A stretch of 64,000 nucleotides of DNA from Desulfosporosinus sp. (GTDB lineage Bacteria > Bacillota > Desulfitobacteriia > Desulfitobacteriales > Desulfitobacteriaceae). Positions 7,400 to 15,916 of this stretch are shown in pieces. The stretch is taken from NCBI GenBank assembly GCA_003513495.1, contig DOPM01000022.1, positions 62,001 through 126,000 on the forward strand. Direction: 5' to 3'. The stretch's first letter is position 1, and each line of letters opens with the position of its first letter. The notes under the pieces are model-generated. The model ran no database searches and was not told the origin of the DNA. It saw nothing but the letters and a program-made list of their open reading frames with translations. The position numbers and the translations under genes were made by a program.

Positions 7400-8647
7400 A
7401 TGGTCGAATATATAATGAGTTGGTTTATAGGATATGGCCTTAATGAAGGTACAGCTAGGTACTTATCGACTGGGATATTAATATTATTCATAGCGTTCCT
7501 AAGTATTTTGGCCAATTTTATTACTAAAAAGGTCGTACTTAGGTTTCTGGCGCTGGTTATCAGCAATAATAAATTTGCCTGGGACGATGTCATGTATGAA
7601 AGAAATGTCTTTCATAAACTATCACAGATAGTTCCGGCAATTATAGTGTATTCTTTCGCGCCTGCATTTACTGAGCAGATCGCCCTTGTTATTCAAAGAT
7701 TTTCATCAGCTTATATAATTCTAGTTGGAATTTTTGTTTTAGATGCTGTATTCAATTCAGTCGATGTTATTTATAGAACCTATGAGGTCTCAAAGAATAA
7801 ACCCATAAAGGGATATCTTCAAGTAGCGAAAATATTTGTTTACATCATCGGTGGAATTCTGATAATCGCTACGATCATTGGAAAAAGTCCGCTATTGTTA
7901 CTAAGTGGTATCGGAGCTTTAACGGCTGTTATTTTATTAGTTTTTAAAGATTCGTTGTTGGGTTTGGTTGCAGGTATTCAATTGTCTTCAAACGATATGG
8001 TCCGCTTGGGTGACTGGATTGAAATGCCCAAATATGGTGCAAATGGAGATGTCATAGATATATCACTGAATACGGTTAAAGTAGAAAACTTTGATAAAAC
8101 CATTACTACCATTCCTACCTATGCCCTCGTCTCAGATTCCTTTAAGAATTGGCGTGGTATGACACAGTCAGGTGGCAGAAGAATTAGTCGTTCTCTTTAC
8201 ATTGATGCTACTAGTATTACGTTTTGCACAGATGAAATGTTAGAGGAGTTTGAAAAGATTCATTATCTATCCGATTATATAAGGACTAAAAAACAGGAAA
8301 TAGCCTTATACAACTTAGAGAATAAGATCGATACAACACATACTGTAAATGGAAGGCGCCTAACGAATCTTGGTACCTTCAGAGCCTATATCCAGAATTA
8401 TCTAAAAAATCATCCTAAAATACATAAAGAAATGGTACAGATGGTGAGACAATTGCCACCTGGGGAACATGGGGTACCACTTGAGATTTATGTATTTACC
8501 AATGATACAGTATGGGTTAATTACGAAGGCATACAATCAGATATTTTCGATCACATATTGGCCGTAGTTCCTCAATTTGGGCTAAGAATCTTCCAGAACC
8601 CTACCGGCTACGATTTTAGATGCTCTTTAAGCGGACAGAGTAAATAA
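7400..8647 (+). CDS. MscS-family mechanosensitive channel (YbdG/MscM-like)
   Basis: A 415-aa membrane protein. Several hydrophobic helices lie in the first ~190 residues, ending in the pore-lining helix with LLLLSGIGALTAVILLVFKDSLLGLVAGI, followed by the MscS beta domain (MVRLGDWIEMPKYGANGDVIDISLNTVKVENFDKT, IPTYALVSDSFKNWRGM). The extra C-terminal region (FKNWRGM onward, GRRLTNLGTFRAYI, VPLEIYVF) resembles E. coli YbdG. Channels of this group open under membrane tension in hypo-osmotic shock. An upstream in-frame ATG at 7361 lacks an RBS; CAGGAGGG precedes the ATG at 7400, so I use the latter. Confidence 0.9.
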   Translation: MVEYIMSWFIGYGLNEGTARYLSTGILILFIAFLSILANFITKKVVLRFLALVISNNKFAWDDVMYERNVFHKLSQIVPAIIVYSFAPAFTEQIALVIQRFSSAYIILVGIFVLDAVFNSVDVIYRTYEVSKNKPIKGYLQVAKIFVYIIGGILIIATIIGKSPLLLLSGIGALTAVILLVFKDSLLGLVAGIQLSSNDMVRLGDWIEMPKYGANGDVIDISLNTVKVENFDKTITTIPTYALVSDSFKNWRGMTQSGGRRISRSLYIDATSITFCTDEMLEEFEKIHYLSDYIRTKKQEIALYNLENKIDTTHTVNGRRLTNLGTFRAYIQNYLKNHPKIHKEMVQMVRQLPPGEHGVPLEIYVFTNDTVWVNYEGIQSDIFDHILAVVPQFGLRIFQNPTGYDFRCSLSGQSK

Positions 8648-8671
8648 GTGAACTGGTTCAACTAAAGATAG

Positions 8672-8732
8672 AGAAGCCCTTCGATCTGTGATTAATCCGT
8701 GCTGATTAGTCACAGGTCGAAGGGCTTCTTTC
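8672..8732. terminator. Strong terminator after the channel gene
   Basis: A 26-bp stem (8672-8697 with 8704-8729, two G-T mismatches) with a 6-nt loop runs into TTTCTT. Confidence 0.8.
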
Positions 8733-8744
8733 TTATACTTATTT

Positions 8745-8827
8745 GTCTTTCTGAACGAAATGAAGAACCTTAAGCCCGAGATCCTTCGCTAACGCAAGGA
8801 TGACATTACCTAAACTTATTTTTAGGG
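8745..8827. repeat. Dispersed palindromic intergenic repeat, copy A
   Basis: TCTGAACGAAATGAAGAAC and ATCCTTCGCTAACGCAAGGA, then TGACATTACCTAAACTTATT, match blocks in copies B (11524) and C (59011). It carries no reading frame and lies between a terminator and the 3' end of the UxaA gene. Confidence 0.7.
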
Positions 8828-8870
8828 CAGACCCACATGTTGCTAACTTCACAGGGTTTGATCGAATAGT

Positions 8871-10028
8871 TCAATAGGTTGAGCCTATTTTATAAATTCC
8901 AAACTCTTTGTATCCTAAACTCTCTGCCTTTGTTCTTCGACCATTAGCTACGGCAATAATTTCTGCAAAAATTCGATGCCCGACTTCCTCGATGGTTTCT
9001 TCTCCCGAGATAATAGAGGATGCATCGAGATCAATATTGTCCTCCATCATGGTGTACGTGCGTTTATTGGCGGTGATTTTAATCACTGGTGCAATCGGGG
9101 AACCAGTAGGGGTTCCGCGACCTGTCGTAAATAGTACGACCGTAGCACCACCGGCGAGCATTCCGGTGATGGATTCAATATCTTGACCGGGTGTGTCCAT
9201 GATATAAAGTCCCTTGCCTATAGGTATTTCCCCATACTCTAGAACGTCTTGAATGGGGGCATGGCCTGCTTTGTAAATACAGCCTAGAGATTTTTCTTCA
9301 ATAGAGCTTATGCCGCCGGCGATGTTCCCAGGTGTGGGTTGTCCATCACGAATATCGATGTTTAAATACTTAGCTCGTGCTTCGCAGTCATTCACAATTT
9401 TAAAAAGTTTTTCAGCGACTTCCTGAGATTTTGCTCGGCCTGCCAGGACATGTTCGGCTCCAATGAATTCCGTGGTTTCAGACAGAATGACATTACCCCC
9501 CGCAGCAACTAACAAATCGGCCGCTTTACCTACGGCTGGGTTTGAGGCGAGCCCAGAGGTAAAGTCAGACCCCCCGCATTCTATGGCGAGGCTGAGCTCG
9601 CTAAGATCAACTTTTTCCGGTTGCAGATGCGCGACCTTGCGGACCAATTCACTAACTTTGCGTAGCCCTTCAGCTTCGGCTTTTAGAGTGCCGCCGCTTT
9701 CCTGAATAACGACAACTTCAACATGTTTACCGGATCCTTCAATCTCCGCGGCGGTTTCACGAATGGGAATCCCTTCACATCCAAGTCCTATAACGAGAAC
9801 AGCAGCGACATTAGGGTTTTTGCCGAAGCCGACCAAGGTTCTGACTGTTTGCACGTGGTCAGCCCCGATCTGACAGCAACCGTGTTGATTGGGAAGTGCC
9901 ACGGCTTCCGGCACTTGATTTGCGATATTTGAAGCGACAGTACTCGAGCAGACGGAGGTTGGGATAATTAAAATATGATTTCGTATACCTACCTTACCAT
10001 CAGGTCGCCGGTAACCTAATATTTCCAA
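8871..10028 (-). CDS. UxaA-family hydro-lyase large subunit (altronate dehydratase / sulfolactate sulfo-lyase beta-like)
   Basis: The 385-aa protein is the C-terminal catalytic portion of UxaA/GarD-type dehydratases: GYRRPDGKVGIRNHILIIPTSVCSSTVA, NQHGCCQIG, IGLGCEGIP, IECGGSDFTSGLASNPAVG and TGRGTPTGSPIAPVIKI. The conserved cysteines would ligate a metal or cluster. The same split architecture is used by (2R)-sulfolactate sulfo-lyase SuyAB. The substrate cannot be told from sequence; sugar acid or sulfolactate are the main options. The small subunit gene lies 45 bases upstream, so the two form an operon. Confidence 0.85.
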   Translation of the reverse strand: MEILGYRRPDGKVGIRNHILIIPTSVCSSTVASNIANQVPEAVALPNQHGCCQIGADHVQTVRTLVGFGKNPNVAAVLVIGLGCEGIPIRETAAEIEGSGKHVEVVVIQESGGTLKAEAEGLRKVSELVRKVAHLQPEKVDLSELSLAIECGGSDFTSGLASNPAVGKAADLLVAAGGNVILSETTEFIGAEHVLAGRAKSQEVAEKLFKIVNDCEARAKYLNIDIRDGQPTPGNIAGGISSIEEKSLGCIYKAGHAPIQDVLEYGEIPIGKGLYIMDTPGQDIESITGMLAGGATVVLFTTGRGTPTGSPIAPVIKITANKRTYTMMEDNIDLDASSIISGEETIEEVGHRIFAEIIAVANGRRTKAESLGYKEFGIYKIGSTY

Positions 10029-10073
10029 GAATAAGCCCTCCTTGTTAAGTGGATAAATGATGATTTGAGGAAG

Positions 10074-10361
10074 TTATTTGTCTTTGCGTCCCCGTTGGCT
10101 TTCTAAGTTGTGAACATGAACGTGTTGCCCAGGTCGAATTAATTCAGTGGCCACGCCAATCGGTTCAGCGTATTTAAGAATAGCCTCCCCGCTCTTAATC
10201 TCTTGAATTGCGACTTTATGTCCTAGAGGAATGTCTTGTAGTAATTGAAGGGAGTGTTCCGATTGACCAATATAAAAATGAATGATAGTGTTCACTGGGA
10301 AGTCATCTACAACCGTGGCGACGTTGTCATTGGGGTTTATAACGACGGCTTGCTTCTTCAA
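10074..10361 (-). CDS. UxaA-family SAF-domain small subunit (SuyA/UxaA N-terminal-like)
   Basis: The 95-aa protein matches the SAF domain normally at the N-terminus of altronate dehydratase: an N-terminal strand, DIPLGHKVAIQEIKSGEAILKYAEPIGVATELIRPGQHVHVHNLES. SAF domains in this family form a swivelling flap over the active site. It is a separate subunit here, translated just before the large subunit. Start ATG has RBS GGAGGTAACC. It is divergent from the hprK-like gene, with a 178-base promoter region between them. Confidence 0.85.
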   Translation of the reverse strand: MKKQAVVINPNDNVATVVDDFPVNTIIHFYIGQSEHSLQLLQDIPLGHKVAIQEIKSGEAILKYAEPIGVATELIRPGQHVHVHNLESQRGRKDK

Positions 10362-10539
10362 GGCAGGTTACCTCCAATAGCATAAATTAATACTTTATCC
10401 TAGAATAGCTGAAATAATGGGGATTTGTAAATACTATTAAACAAAAGCAGGCGCGAACTCTTTAAATAGTTTATAATATATTTCTATACGAAAATTAAGC
10501 GACGGAGGGATAGGCCCCTGTTTGGAAGGATGATTATAA

Positions 10540-11430
10540 TTGCTTACAGTCAATCAGTTAGTTGATAGATTTAATTTTGAGGTCCTTGCAGGGCATGTAG
10601 GATTGGACAAGGCAATAAGGGAATATAGCCTAAAACGTCCGAGTGCTGAACTAGCGGGGTATTTGGAACATCTGACTCCTCAGCGGATTCAGGTTTATGG
10701 CCGGACTGAGTTAGGGTTGCTTCAACAATTCGATGACTCTGAGCGTCGCTCCAAGCTCGCTCAAGTCATGATTTCGGAAGTACCTTGTGTAATTGTTACC
10801 CGGGGTTTAACCATTCCCTTGGAGTTCATTGAATTGGCTAGTGAGCGGAAGATTCCTCTCTTGACAACCCCTCGCTCTACCACTCAACTTTTTTATCTTT
10901 TAATTCGTTACCTCATAAACCGGTTAGCGCCTAGTACGGCAATTCAAGGTGTGTTAGTTGATGTTTATGGAGTAGGGGTAATGATTACGGGTGGGAGAGG
11001 AATTGGTAAAAGTGAGGCGGCGTTAGAACTTATCAAGAGCGGACACTTGTTAGTGGCGGCTGATGTCGTAAAAGTCCGCAGAGTCGATGAAGAACGACTA
11101 TTAGGTTCCGCCCCAGAAAAGCTGCTGCATCGGCTTGAGGTACAGGGCCTAGGTATACTTGATGTCACGACACTTTTTGGAGCTGGATCAGTGCGAGATG
11201 AAAAGGTTATTAACTTTATAGTTCACCTGGAAGAATGGCAGCAGGATAAGGCTTATGATCACCTGGGGATTGATCCTCCTAAAACAAGAGAAATCTTAGG
11301 GATCGCAGTTCCCGAGATTTCTATTCCCGTTCGCCCAGGGCGTAATCTTGCGACACTTATTGAAGTTGCAGTGATTAAAAACTGGAATAATTATAAAAGA
11401 CGAGCTATGCCTTCTCTAAGAGAGAATTGA
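10540..11430 (+). CDS. hprK: HPr kinase/phosphorylase-like protein (atypical active site)
   Basis: The 296-aa protein has the N-terminal HprK domain (about 1-125) and the C-terminal kinase domain, with Walker A GGRGIGKSEAALELI (about 150-164) and the family signature EVQGLGILDV, plus IPVRPGRNLATLIEVA. HprK phosphorylates or dephosphorylates Ser46 of HPr in carbon catabolite control. The usual P-loop GDSGIGKSE has lost its Asp-Ser, and the usual VADD motif reads VAAD (GHLLVAADVV), losing the first of two acidic residues. It may be a specialised or impaired paralogue. Start is TTG with AAGGATG RBS. The usual lgt neighbour is absent. Confidence 0.85.
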   Translation: MLTVNQLVDRFNFEVLAGHVGLDKAIREYSLKRPSAELAGYLEHLTPQRIQVYGRTELGLLQQFDDSERRSKLAQVMISEVPCVIVTRGLTIPLEFIELASERKIPLLTTPRSTTQLFYLLIRYLINRLAPSTAIQGVLVDVYGVGVMITGGRGIGKSEAALELIKSGHLLVAADVVKVRRVDEERLLGSAPEKLLHRLEVQGLGILDVTTLFGAGSVRDEKVINFIVHLEEWQQDKAYDHLGIDPPKTREILGIAVPEISIPVRPGRNLATLIEVAVIKNWNNYKRRAMPSLREN

Positions 11431-11458
11431 AGAAAGAATGCTCATGTCTAATGCTAAA

Positions 11459-11500
11459 GGGGGGTAACAAATCAAAAATGTTTGTTACCCCCCTATTTGT
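11459..11500 (+). terminator. Terminator of the hprK-like gene
   Basis: A 13-bp perfect stem (11459-11471 with 11481-11493) has a 9-nt loop and is followed by TATTTGTT. Confidence 0.8.
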
Positions 11501-11523
11501 TACGAAAGAAACTCGAGAGCTGT

Positions 11524-11622
11524 GTCATCCTGAAGGAGGGACGACTGAAGGATCTAGATCCTTCGCTAACGCAAGGATGACAGAATTATCAGGATGACAT
11601 TAACCTAAACTTATTTTAAGGG
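11524..11622. repeat. Dispersed palindromic intergenic repeat, copy B
   Basis: It begins GTCATCCTGAAGGAGGGA and contains GATCCTTCGCTAACGCAAGG ATGACA, then GATGACATTAACCTAAACTT ATTTTAAGG. The last block is shared with copy A and the core with copies A and C. Outer ends TCATCCT and AGGATGA are inverted repeats. Confidence 0.7.
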
Positions 11623-11663
11623 GAAAAAGGATAAATATCGTTACTGGAACGCTCTATGAAAAG

Positions 11664-12419
11664 CTATAGTACTCGTTTAGCTCCAACATATACGGACTTC
11701 CAATAAGATCCAAGAGTATAGATAGTTACGCCCTTAGAACTTGATGCATTAATGAATTGGCCATTACCTACATAGATTCCCACGTGGTCAACCACTCCAT
11801 TTTTCGCTAAAGAGAAAAAAACTAGGTCTCCGGTCTTCAGGTTGCTAAAGGAGACAGACGTACCTGTTTTAAATTGATCCCGGGAAACTCTTGGAAGATT
11901 AATGCCATTTTTAGCAAAGACGTATTGTGTGAAACCAGAACAATCGAATCCCGATGGCGTAGTTCCGCCGTATACATACTTAACCCCAATATATTGTTTA
12001 CCAGTAGCAATAATTGCACTTGCCTTTGATGGCTGAGCTGTCGTTGTTTTCGTTGGTGTACTCGGTTGAGCAACTGCTGTTTTCGTTGGCGTACTGCTCC
12101 GTGATGGTTGCGGCTGTACCTTTTTTACGCTAGACGTGGCCTTTGCCTTAGCAGGTGCTGGTGTGGAGCTAGGCGCTGTAGTCGTTGTAGGAGGGCTAGA
12201 TTTGGCTGCGCTTGCGACAGTTACAGGGCTTGCCTGAGGTTCGACTTCGTTTGCCTTATTTGCTGTTTCTGCAGCGACTACAGCTATAGTTTGGATTTCT
12301 AACGGATTCATTTTTTCTGTTATTGTCATTGGTGCAGCTGTGATTGTTATCACAAACAAAAACATAGAAATTACTGGAGCTAAAAGAAGAGACCATTTTA
12401 TCGATTTAATTGTTTTCAA
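11664..12419 (-). CDS. Secreted NlpC/P60 cell-wall endopeptidase
   Basis: The protein has an N-terminal hydrophobic signal (SIKWSLLLAPVISMFLFVITI), a long Ala/Ser/Thr/Pro-rich linker (about residues 45-140, with two STPTKT repeats), and a C-terminal NlpC/P60 domain. Catalytic Cys lies in GFDCSGFTQYVF, His in VVDHVGIYVG, and the polar third residue in QFINASSSKG. These enzymes cleave gamma-D-Glu-diaminopimelate bonds in peptidoglycan. The reading frame opens at TTG 12437 and has an ATG at 12428, but AAAGGA abuts that ATG and is better spaced for TTG 12419 (251 aa). Start choice is uncertain by 6 codons. Confidence 0.88.
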   Translation of the reverse strand: MKTIKSIKWSLLLAPVISMFLFVITITAAPMTITEKMNPLEIQTIAVVAAETANKANEVEPQASPVTVASAAKSSPPTTTTAPSSTPAPAKAKATSSVKKVQPQPSRSSTPTKTAVAQPSTPTKTTTAQPSKASAIIATGKQYIGVKYVYGGTTPSGFDCSGFTQYVFAKNGINLPRVSRDQFKTGTSVSFSNLKTGDLVFFSLAKNGVVDHVGIYVGNGQFINASSSKGVTIYTLGSYWKSVYVGAKRVL

Positions 12420-12708
12420 TTTCTTCATTCCTTTCAAATATAGTATCTAATCTAAGGGGATTGGAGTCTTTAACAGGAGTCCGACTCACAACGAATTGCT
12501 TAACTGAAGTTGTGACTAGTATAACGTATAAACAAGGGCTTGTCTTTGGTAGATGTTGGATTGCATGGAAAAGGAGAAAAAACAAGTATTCGATTAATAA
12601 GTTTAACTATTTTTGTAAACAATCATTAGTGTAACTAAGACACACGAGTTATAATGATAGGTATAGTCCATTAATTGCGGTGAAAATAGATAAGGAGGAG
12701 ATGCGGTT

Positions 12709-13014
12709 GTGAAAGACCTTATTAAAAAAGGATTGTCCCTTGGCTTAGGTTTAGCTGTAGTAAGTAAGGAACAGATTGAAAAGCTAGTTGATGAGTTAGT
12801 TAAAAAAGGGGAAGTTTCCTCTGCAGAATCTAAGGACCTTATCAATGAACTCCTTGAGAAAGGGCAAACCGAACAAAAACAGATAAACGCCAGAATTCAC
12901 GAACAATTAGAAAAAGTGCTTAGGGAGTTAAATGTGCCAAGCAAAGCGGATTTTGAAGCTTTAGAAAAACGTATTCAAGAACTTGAAAATAGTAAGGACA
13001 AAGTCGACTTATAA
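12709..13014 (+). CDS. Phasin-like small coiled-coil protein
   Basis: The 101-aa protein begins MKDLIKKGLSLGLGLAVVSKEQIEKLVDELVKKGEVSSAESKDLI and ends in a coiled coil (KADFEALEKRIQELENSK). This matches the phasin-type family (PF05597-like) found in Firmicutes, often next to ABC1/UbiB kinases, as here. A polyhydroxyalkanoate granule role is known for proteobacterial phasins; no PHA synthase is in this window, so the role is open. Start GTG has the strong RBS AAGGAGGAG. Confidence 0.7.
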   Translation: MKDLIKKGLSLGLGLAVVSKEQIEKLVDELVKKGEVSSAESKDLINELLEKGQTEQKQINARIHEQLEKVLRELNVPSKADFEALEKRIQELENSKDKVDL

Positions 13015-13062
13015 GGATTCTAACCTAGCTAAAAACTTAATGTGATCGCCAAAATTATTTTG

Positions 13063-13085
13063 GGGCCTGAATAATATTCAGGCCC
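13063..13085 (+). terminator. Hairpin between phasin-like and UbiB-family genes
   Basis: GGGCCTGAAT (13063-13072) pairs perfectly with ATTCAGGCCC (13076-13085) across a 3-nt loop. There is no T-run, so it may attenuate or stabilise mRNA rather than fully terminate. Confidence 0.5.
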
Positions 13086-13151
13086 TCTATCAGCAAATCA
13101 ATGAGCCTGTATAAACATCGAACCTCGAGTGATAAAAGGGGACGAATTCTT

Positions 13152-14831
13152 ATGATTGGGAAACGAATACGACATCTAAAACGTTATCGAGATGTCGCTA
13201 AGGTCTTAGCTCGCCACGGATTTGGCTTTTTTGTGGAGGAGATGGGGCTTTTACATATGCTTTCTCTACCTAAACGACTTTTTGCGGATACTGAAGAGAT
13301 GGACCCAATGTCGGTAGGAGAGCGCATACGCCTAGTGATTGAGGAACTGGGCCCTACATATATTAAGATTGGGCAGATTGCTAGTACACGAGCAGACATT
13401 ATCCCGCAGGATATTTTGCGCGAACTGGAAAAACTGCAAGAAAACGTACCCTCCTTCTCCTTCGAGGAGGTCTCGGAGATTATCGAAGAGGAACTAGGCT
13501 CTCCCCTTGAGGAAGTTTTTTCCTCCTTTGATAAGAAAGTGATTGCCGCGGCCTCAATTGGGCAGGTACATCGTGCGCGGCTCCGGGCTACGGGGGAGCA
13601 GGTTGCCGTTAAGGTACAGCGCCCTCGGATTAAGGCCATGATAGAAACGGATTTGGAAATCCTTTTGGATTTAGCGACGTTGTCCGAAAATCGCATGAAA
13701 CGGATGGAACGTCTTCAATTGAGGGATGTTGTGGAAGAGTTCTCCAAGTCCCTTCGCAACGAGTTGGATTATACCATCGAAGGCAGAAATGCAGAGAAGA
13801 TTGCCAAGCAATTTAAGACGGATAAGACCATTCATGTCCCTTCGATTTATTGGGATTACTCCACTCGCCGAGTACTTACAATGGAGTTTGTCCAAGGCTT
13901 GAGGCTCAATCAGTTTGAGGCTCTTGAGAGACATGGTTATGACCATAAAGTCTTGGCCGAACAACTTGTGCAGTCTCTTTTTCATCAGATGCTCATTGAG
14001 GGCTTTTTTCATGCCGACCCACATCCCGGCAACATCTTTCTATTACAGGGTGGGGTAATTTCGTTTATTGACTTTGGTATGGTTGGCAGATTAACCCTTG
14101 ATATGAAAGACAATTTTGCTTCGTTAATTATCGCTATGATGCGTCAAAATACGGGAGGTATGATAAAAGCCGTCTTACGAATAGGAATTGTCCCGGAGGA
14201 TGTCAATCTATCTCTATTAAGCAATGATGTAGATGAATTGCGGGAAAAGTACATGGATGTCCCAATGAGTCGAATTAGTCTTGGCGAGGCCATAAGTGAA
14301 CTTTTTGAGGTTGCTTTTCGACATCAGATTCGAATCCCCTCAGATTTTACCATGGTGGCCAAATGTTTGTTAATTTTAGAAGGAATCGTGGAAAAATTGG
14401 ATCCCCACCTAAGCATTATGGATATGGCGAGACCCTTTGGGATTCAGCTCTTAAAGGAACGCTATCGACCAAGTACGATTGCCGGTAGAGTATGGCACAA
14501 TGTCACTGATTATAGTGATCTGCTAGTCGATCTCCCTAAACAGATGAAGGACTTGATGCGGAATCTTGTGCGAGGACGTATTCGGATTGAAGTAAGTGTT
14601 CCGGAACTTGATATTTTTCTCAGAAAATTAGATCGCATCACTAATCAGATATCCTTTAGTATTGTTTTACTCTCGTTTAGTATCGTTATGGCGGGGATTA
14701 TTATCGCTTCGGCTTTAGGGCAGCAGCCCATTACATTTTGGCAGATTTCAGTTATCGAGATCGGAGCTGCTATGGCAGGTCTAATGTTGTTATGGTTGTT
14801 TATTTCAATATTCAAGTCGGGTAAGTTTTAG
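13152..14831 (+). CDS. ABC1/UbiB/AarF-family atypical kinase
   Basis: The 559-aa protein carries the UbiB-family signatures: KxGQ motif YIKIGQIASTRADIIP, the Ala-rich loop AAASIGQVHRARL, ATP-site lysine in VAVKVQRP, HADPHPGN, FIDFGMVG, and two C-terminal transmembrane helices (about residues 500-555). The family supports ubiquinone synthesis in proteobacteria; in Firmicutes it is linked to isoprenoid or lipid homeostasis, with ATPase rather than protein kinase activity. An in-frame ATG at 13101 lacks an RBS, whereas AAAGGGGACG precedes the ATG at 13152. Confidence 0.9.
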   Translation: MIGKRIRHLKRYRDVAKVLARHGFGFFVEEMGLLHMLSLPKRLFADTEEMDPMSVGERIRLVIEELGPTYIKIGQIASTRADIIPQDILRELEKLQENVPSFSFEEVSEIIEEELGSPLEEVFSSFDKKVIAAASIGQVHRARLRATGEQVAVKVQRPRIKAMIETDLEILLDLATLSENRMKRMERLQLRDVVEEFSKSLRNELDYTIEGRNAEKIAKQFKTDKTIHVPSIYWDYSTRRVLTMEFVQGLRLNQFEALERHGYDHKVLAEQLVQSLFHQMLIEGFFHADPHPGNIFLLQGGVISFIDFGMVGRLTLDMKDNFASLIIAMMRQNTGGMIKAVLRIGIVPEDVNLSLLSNDVDELREKYMDVPMSRISLGEAISELFEVAFRHQIRIPSDFTMVAKCLLILEGIVEKLDPHLSIMDMARPFGIQLLKERYRPSTIAGRVWHNVTDYSDLLVDLPKQMKDLMRNLVRGRIRIEVSVPELDIFLRKLDRITNQISFSIVLLSFSIVMAGIIIASALGQQPITFWQISVIEIGAAMAGLMLLWLFISIFKSGKF

Positions 14832-14872
14832 TTAGTCACTCTTAGGGTAACCTACTCCTGAGGTGAACAAAA

Positions 14873-15916
14873 ATGTTACGAGAATTTATACCCACTCGAG
14901 TATTCTACGAACCTGATGCCCTTGATTATCCCCTAGGGAAAACCTTAGTAGAGAATTTTAGACGCTTAGGAATATCCGTCAGTCCCACATCTTCCCATAA
15001 CCGAGTTACTGGAATTCCAGGTAAAACCGCAGCTGCTCAGTATCGAGAAGCTAAGAGTACCTTGGTGATCGGGGTACGTCGCAGTAAAACCTTTCAAACC
15101 TGCAAACCCTCCGCTCATTACCAATTACCTCTGGTCACGAGTTGCCCAGGCATGTGTGAGTATTGCTATTTAGCTACCACCTTAGGGAAAAAACCTTATT
15201 TGCGAGTTTATGTGAATCTAGAAGAAATCTTAGGTATAGCTTCCAGGCTGATTGAAGAACGTTTGCCCGAGATCACCCAGTTCGAAGGGGCTGCAACCTC
15301 AGATCCAATTCCAGTAGAGCGATATACCGGGGCTTTGAAGCAAGCCATTGAGTTTTTTGGCCGCGAGCCCAAGGGGCGCTTTCGCTTTGTCACCAAGTAT
15401 ACGGATATCGATAGTCTGCTGGAGGCTAAGCATGAAGGGCATACACGTTTTCGCTTTAGTTTGAATTGTTCCGAGGTTGTAGAGAAGTATGAACATGGGA
15501 CTCCGTCTGCTGAAGAACGGATCATTGCCTCTGGGAAAGTGTTAAAGGCTGAATATCCCTTAGGTTTTATTATTGCGCCTATTTTTCGGTTTGAAGGCTG
15601 GCAAGAAGCCTATCGCAGGTTAATGGAGCGCTCGGCTGAAGAATTAATAAAAAGGGCTCCCTCCGGTTGGTCTTCAGAGCAATTAACCCTAGAGTTTATC
15701 TCCCATCGTTTTACTTCAAGAGCTAAATCGAATATTTTAGGAGTTTTCCCGAACTCTGCCTTACCCATGGAAGAGGAGGATCGTAAGTTTAAATACGGGC
15801 AGTTTGGGTACGGAAAATATATCTACCAACCGGAAGAGATGAAGGAAATGAAAGAATTTTTCATGGAGCTTGCTAAGGATTATTATCCCTCAGCTCAGGT
15901 GGAGTACTTTGTCTAA
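14873..15916 (+). CDS. splB: Spore photoproduct lyase (radical SAM)
   Basis: The 347-aa protein matches SplB throughout. The radical-SAM cluster motif CPGMCEYCY gives C91, C95 and C98 at the same numbers as in B. subtilis, and TRFRFSLN, GFIIAPIFRFEGW and KFKYGQFGYGKY are conserved. The enzyme repairs 5-thyminyl-5,6-dihydrothymine in germinating spores. The B. subtilis hydrogen-donor Cys141 (FEAACTSD) is Ala141 here (FEGAATSD). Cys77 is an alternative cysteine near the cluster region. The ATG has RBS TGAGGTG. Its stop overlaps the convergent lutC stop by 4 bases. Confidence 0.95.
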   Translation: MLREFIPTRVFYEPDALDYPLGKTLVENFRRLGISVSPTSSHNRVTGIPGKTAAAQYREAKSTLVIGVRRSKTFQTCKPSAHYQLPLVTSCPGMCEYCYLATTLGKKPYLRVYVNLEEILGIASRLIEERLPEITQFEGAATSDPIPVERYTGALKQAIEFFGREPKGRFRFVTKYTDIDSLLEAKHEGHTRFRFSLNCSEVVEKYEHGTPSAEERIIASGKVLKAEYPLGFIIAPIFRFEGWQEAYRRLMERSAEELIKRAPSGWSSEQLTLEFISHRFTSRAKSNILGVFPNSALPMEEEDRKFKYGQFGYGKYIYQPEEMKEMKEFFMELAKDYYPSAQVEYFV

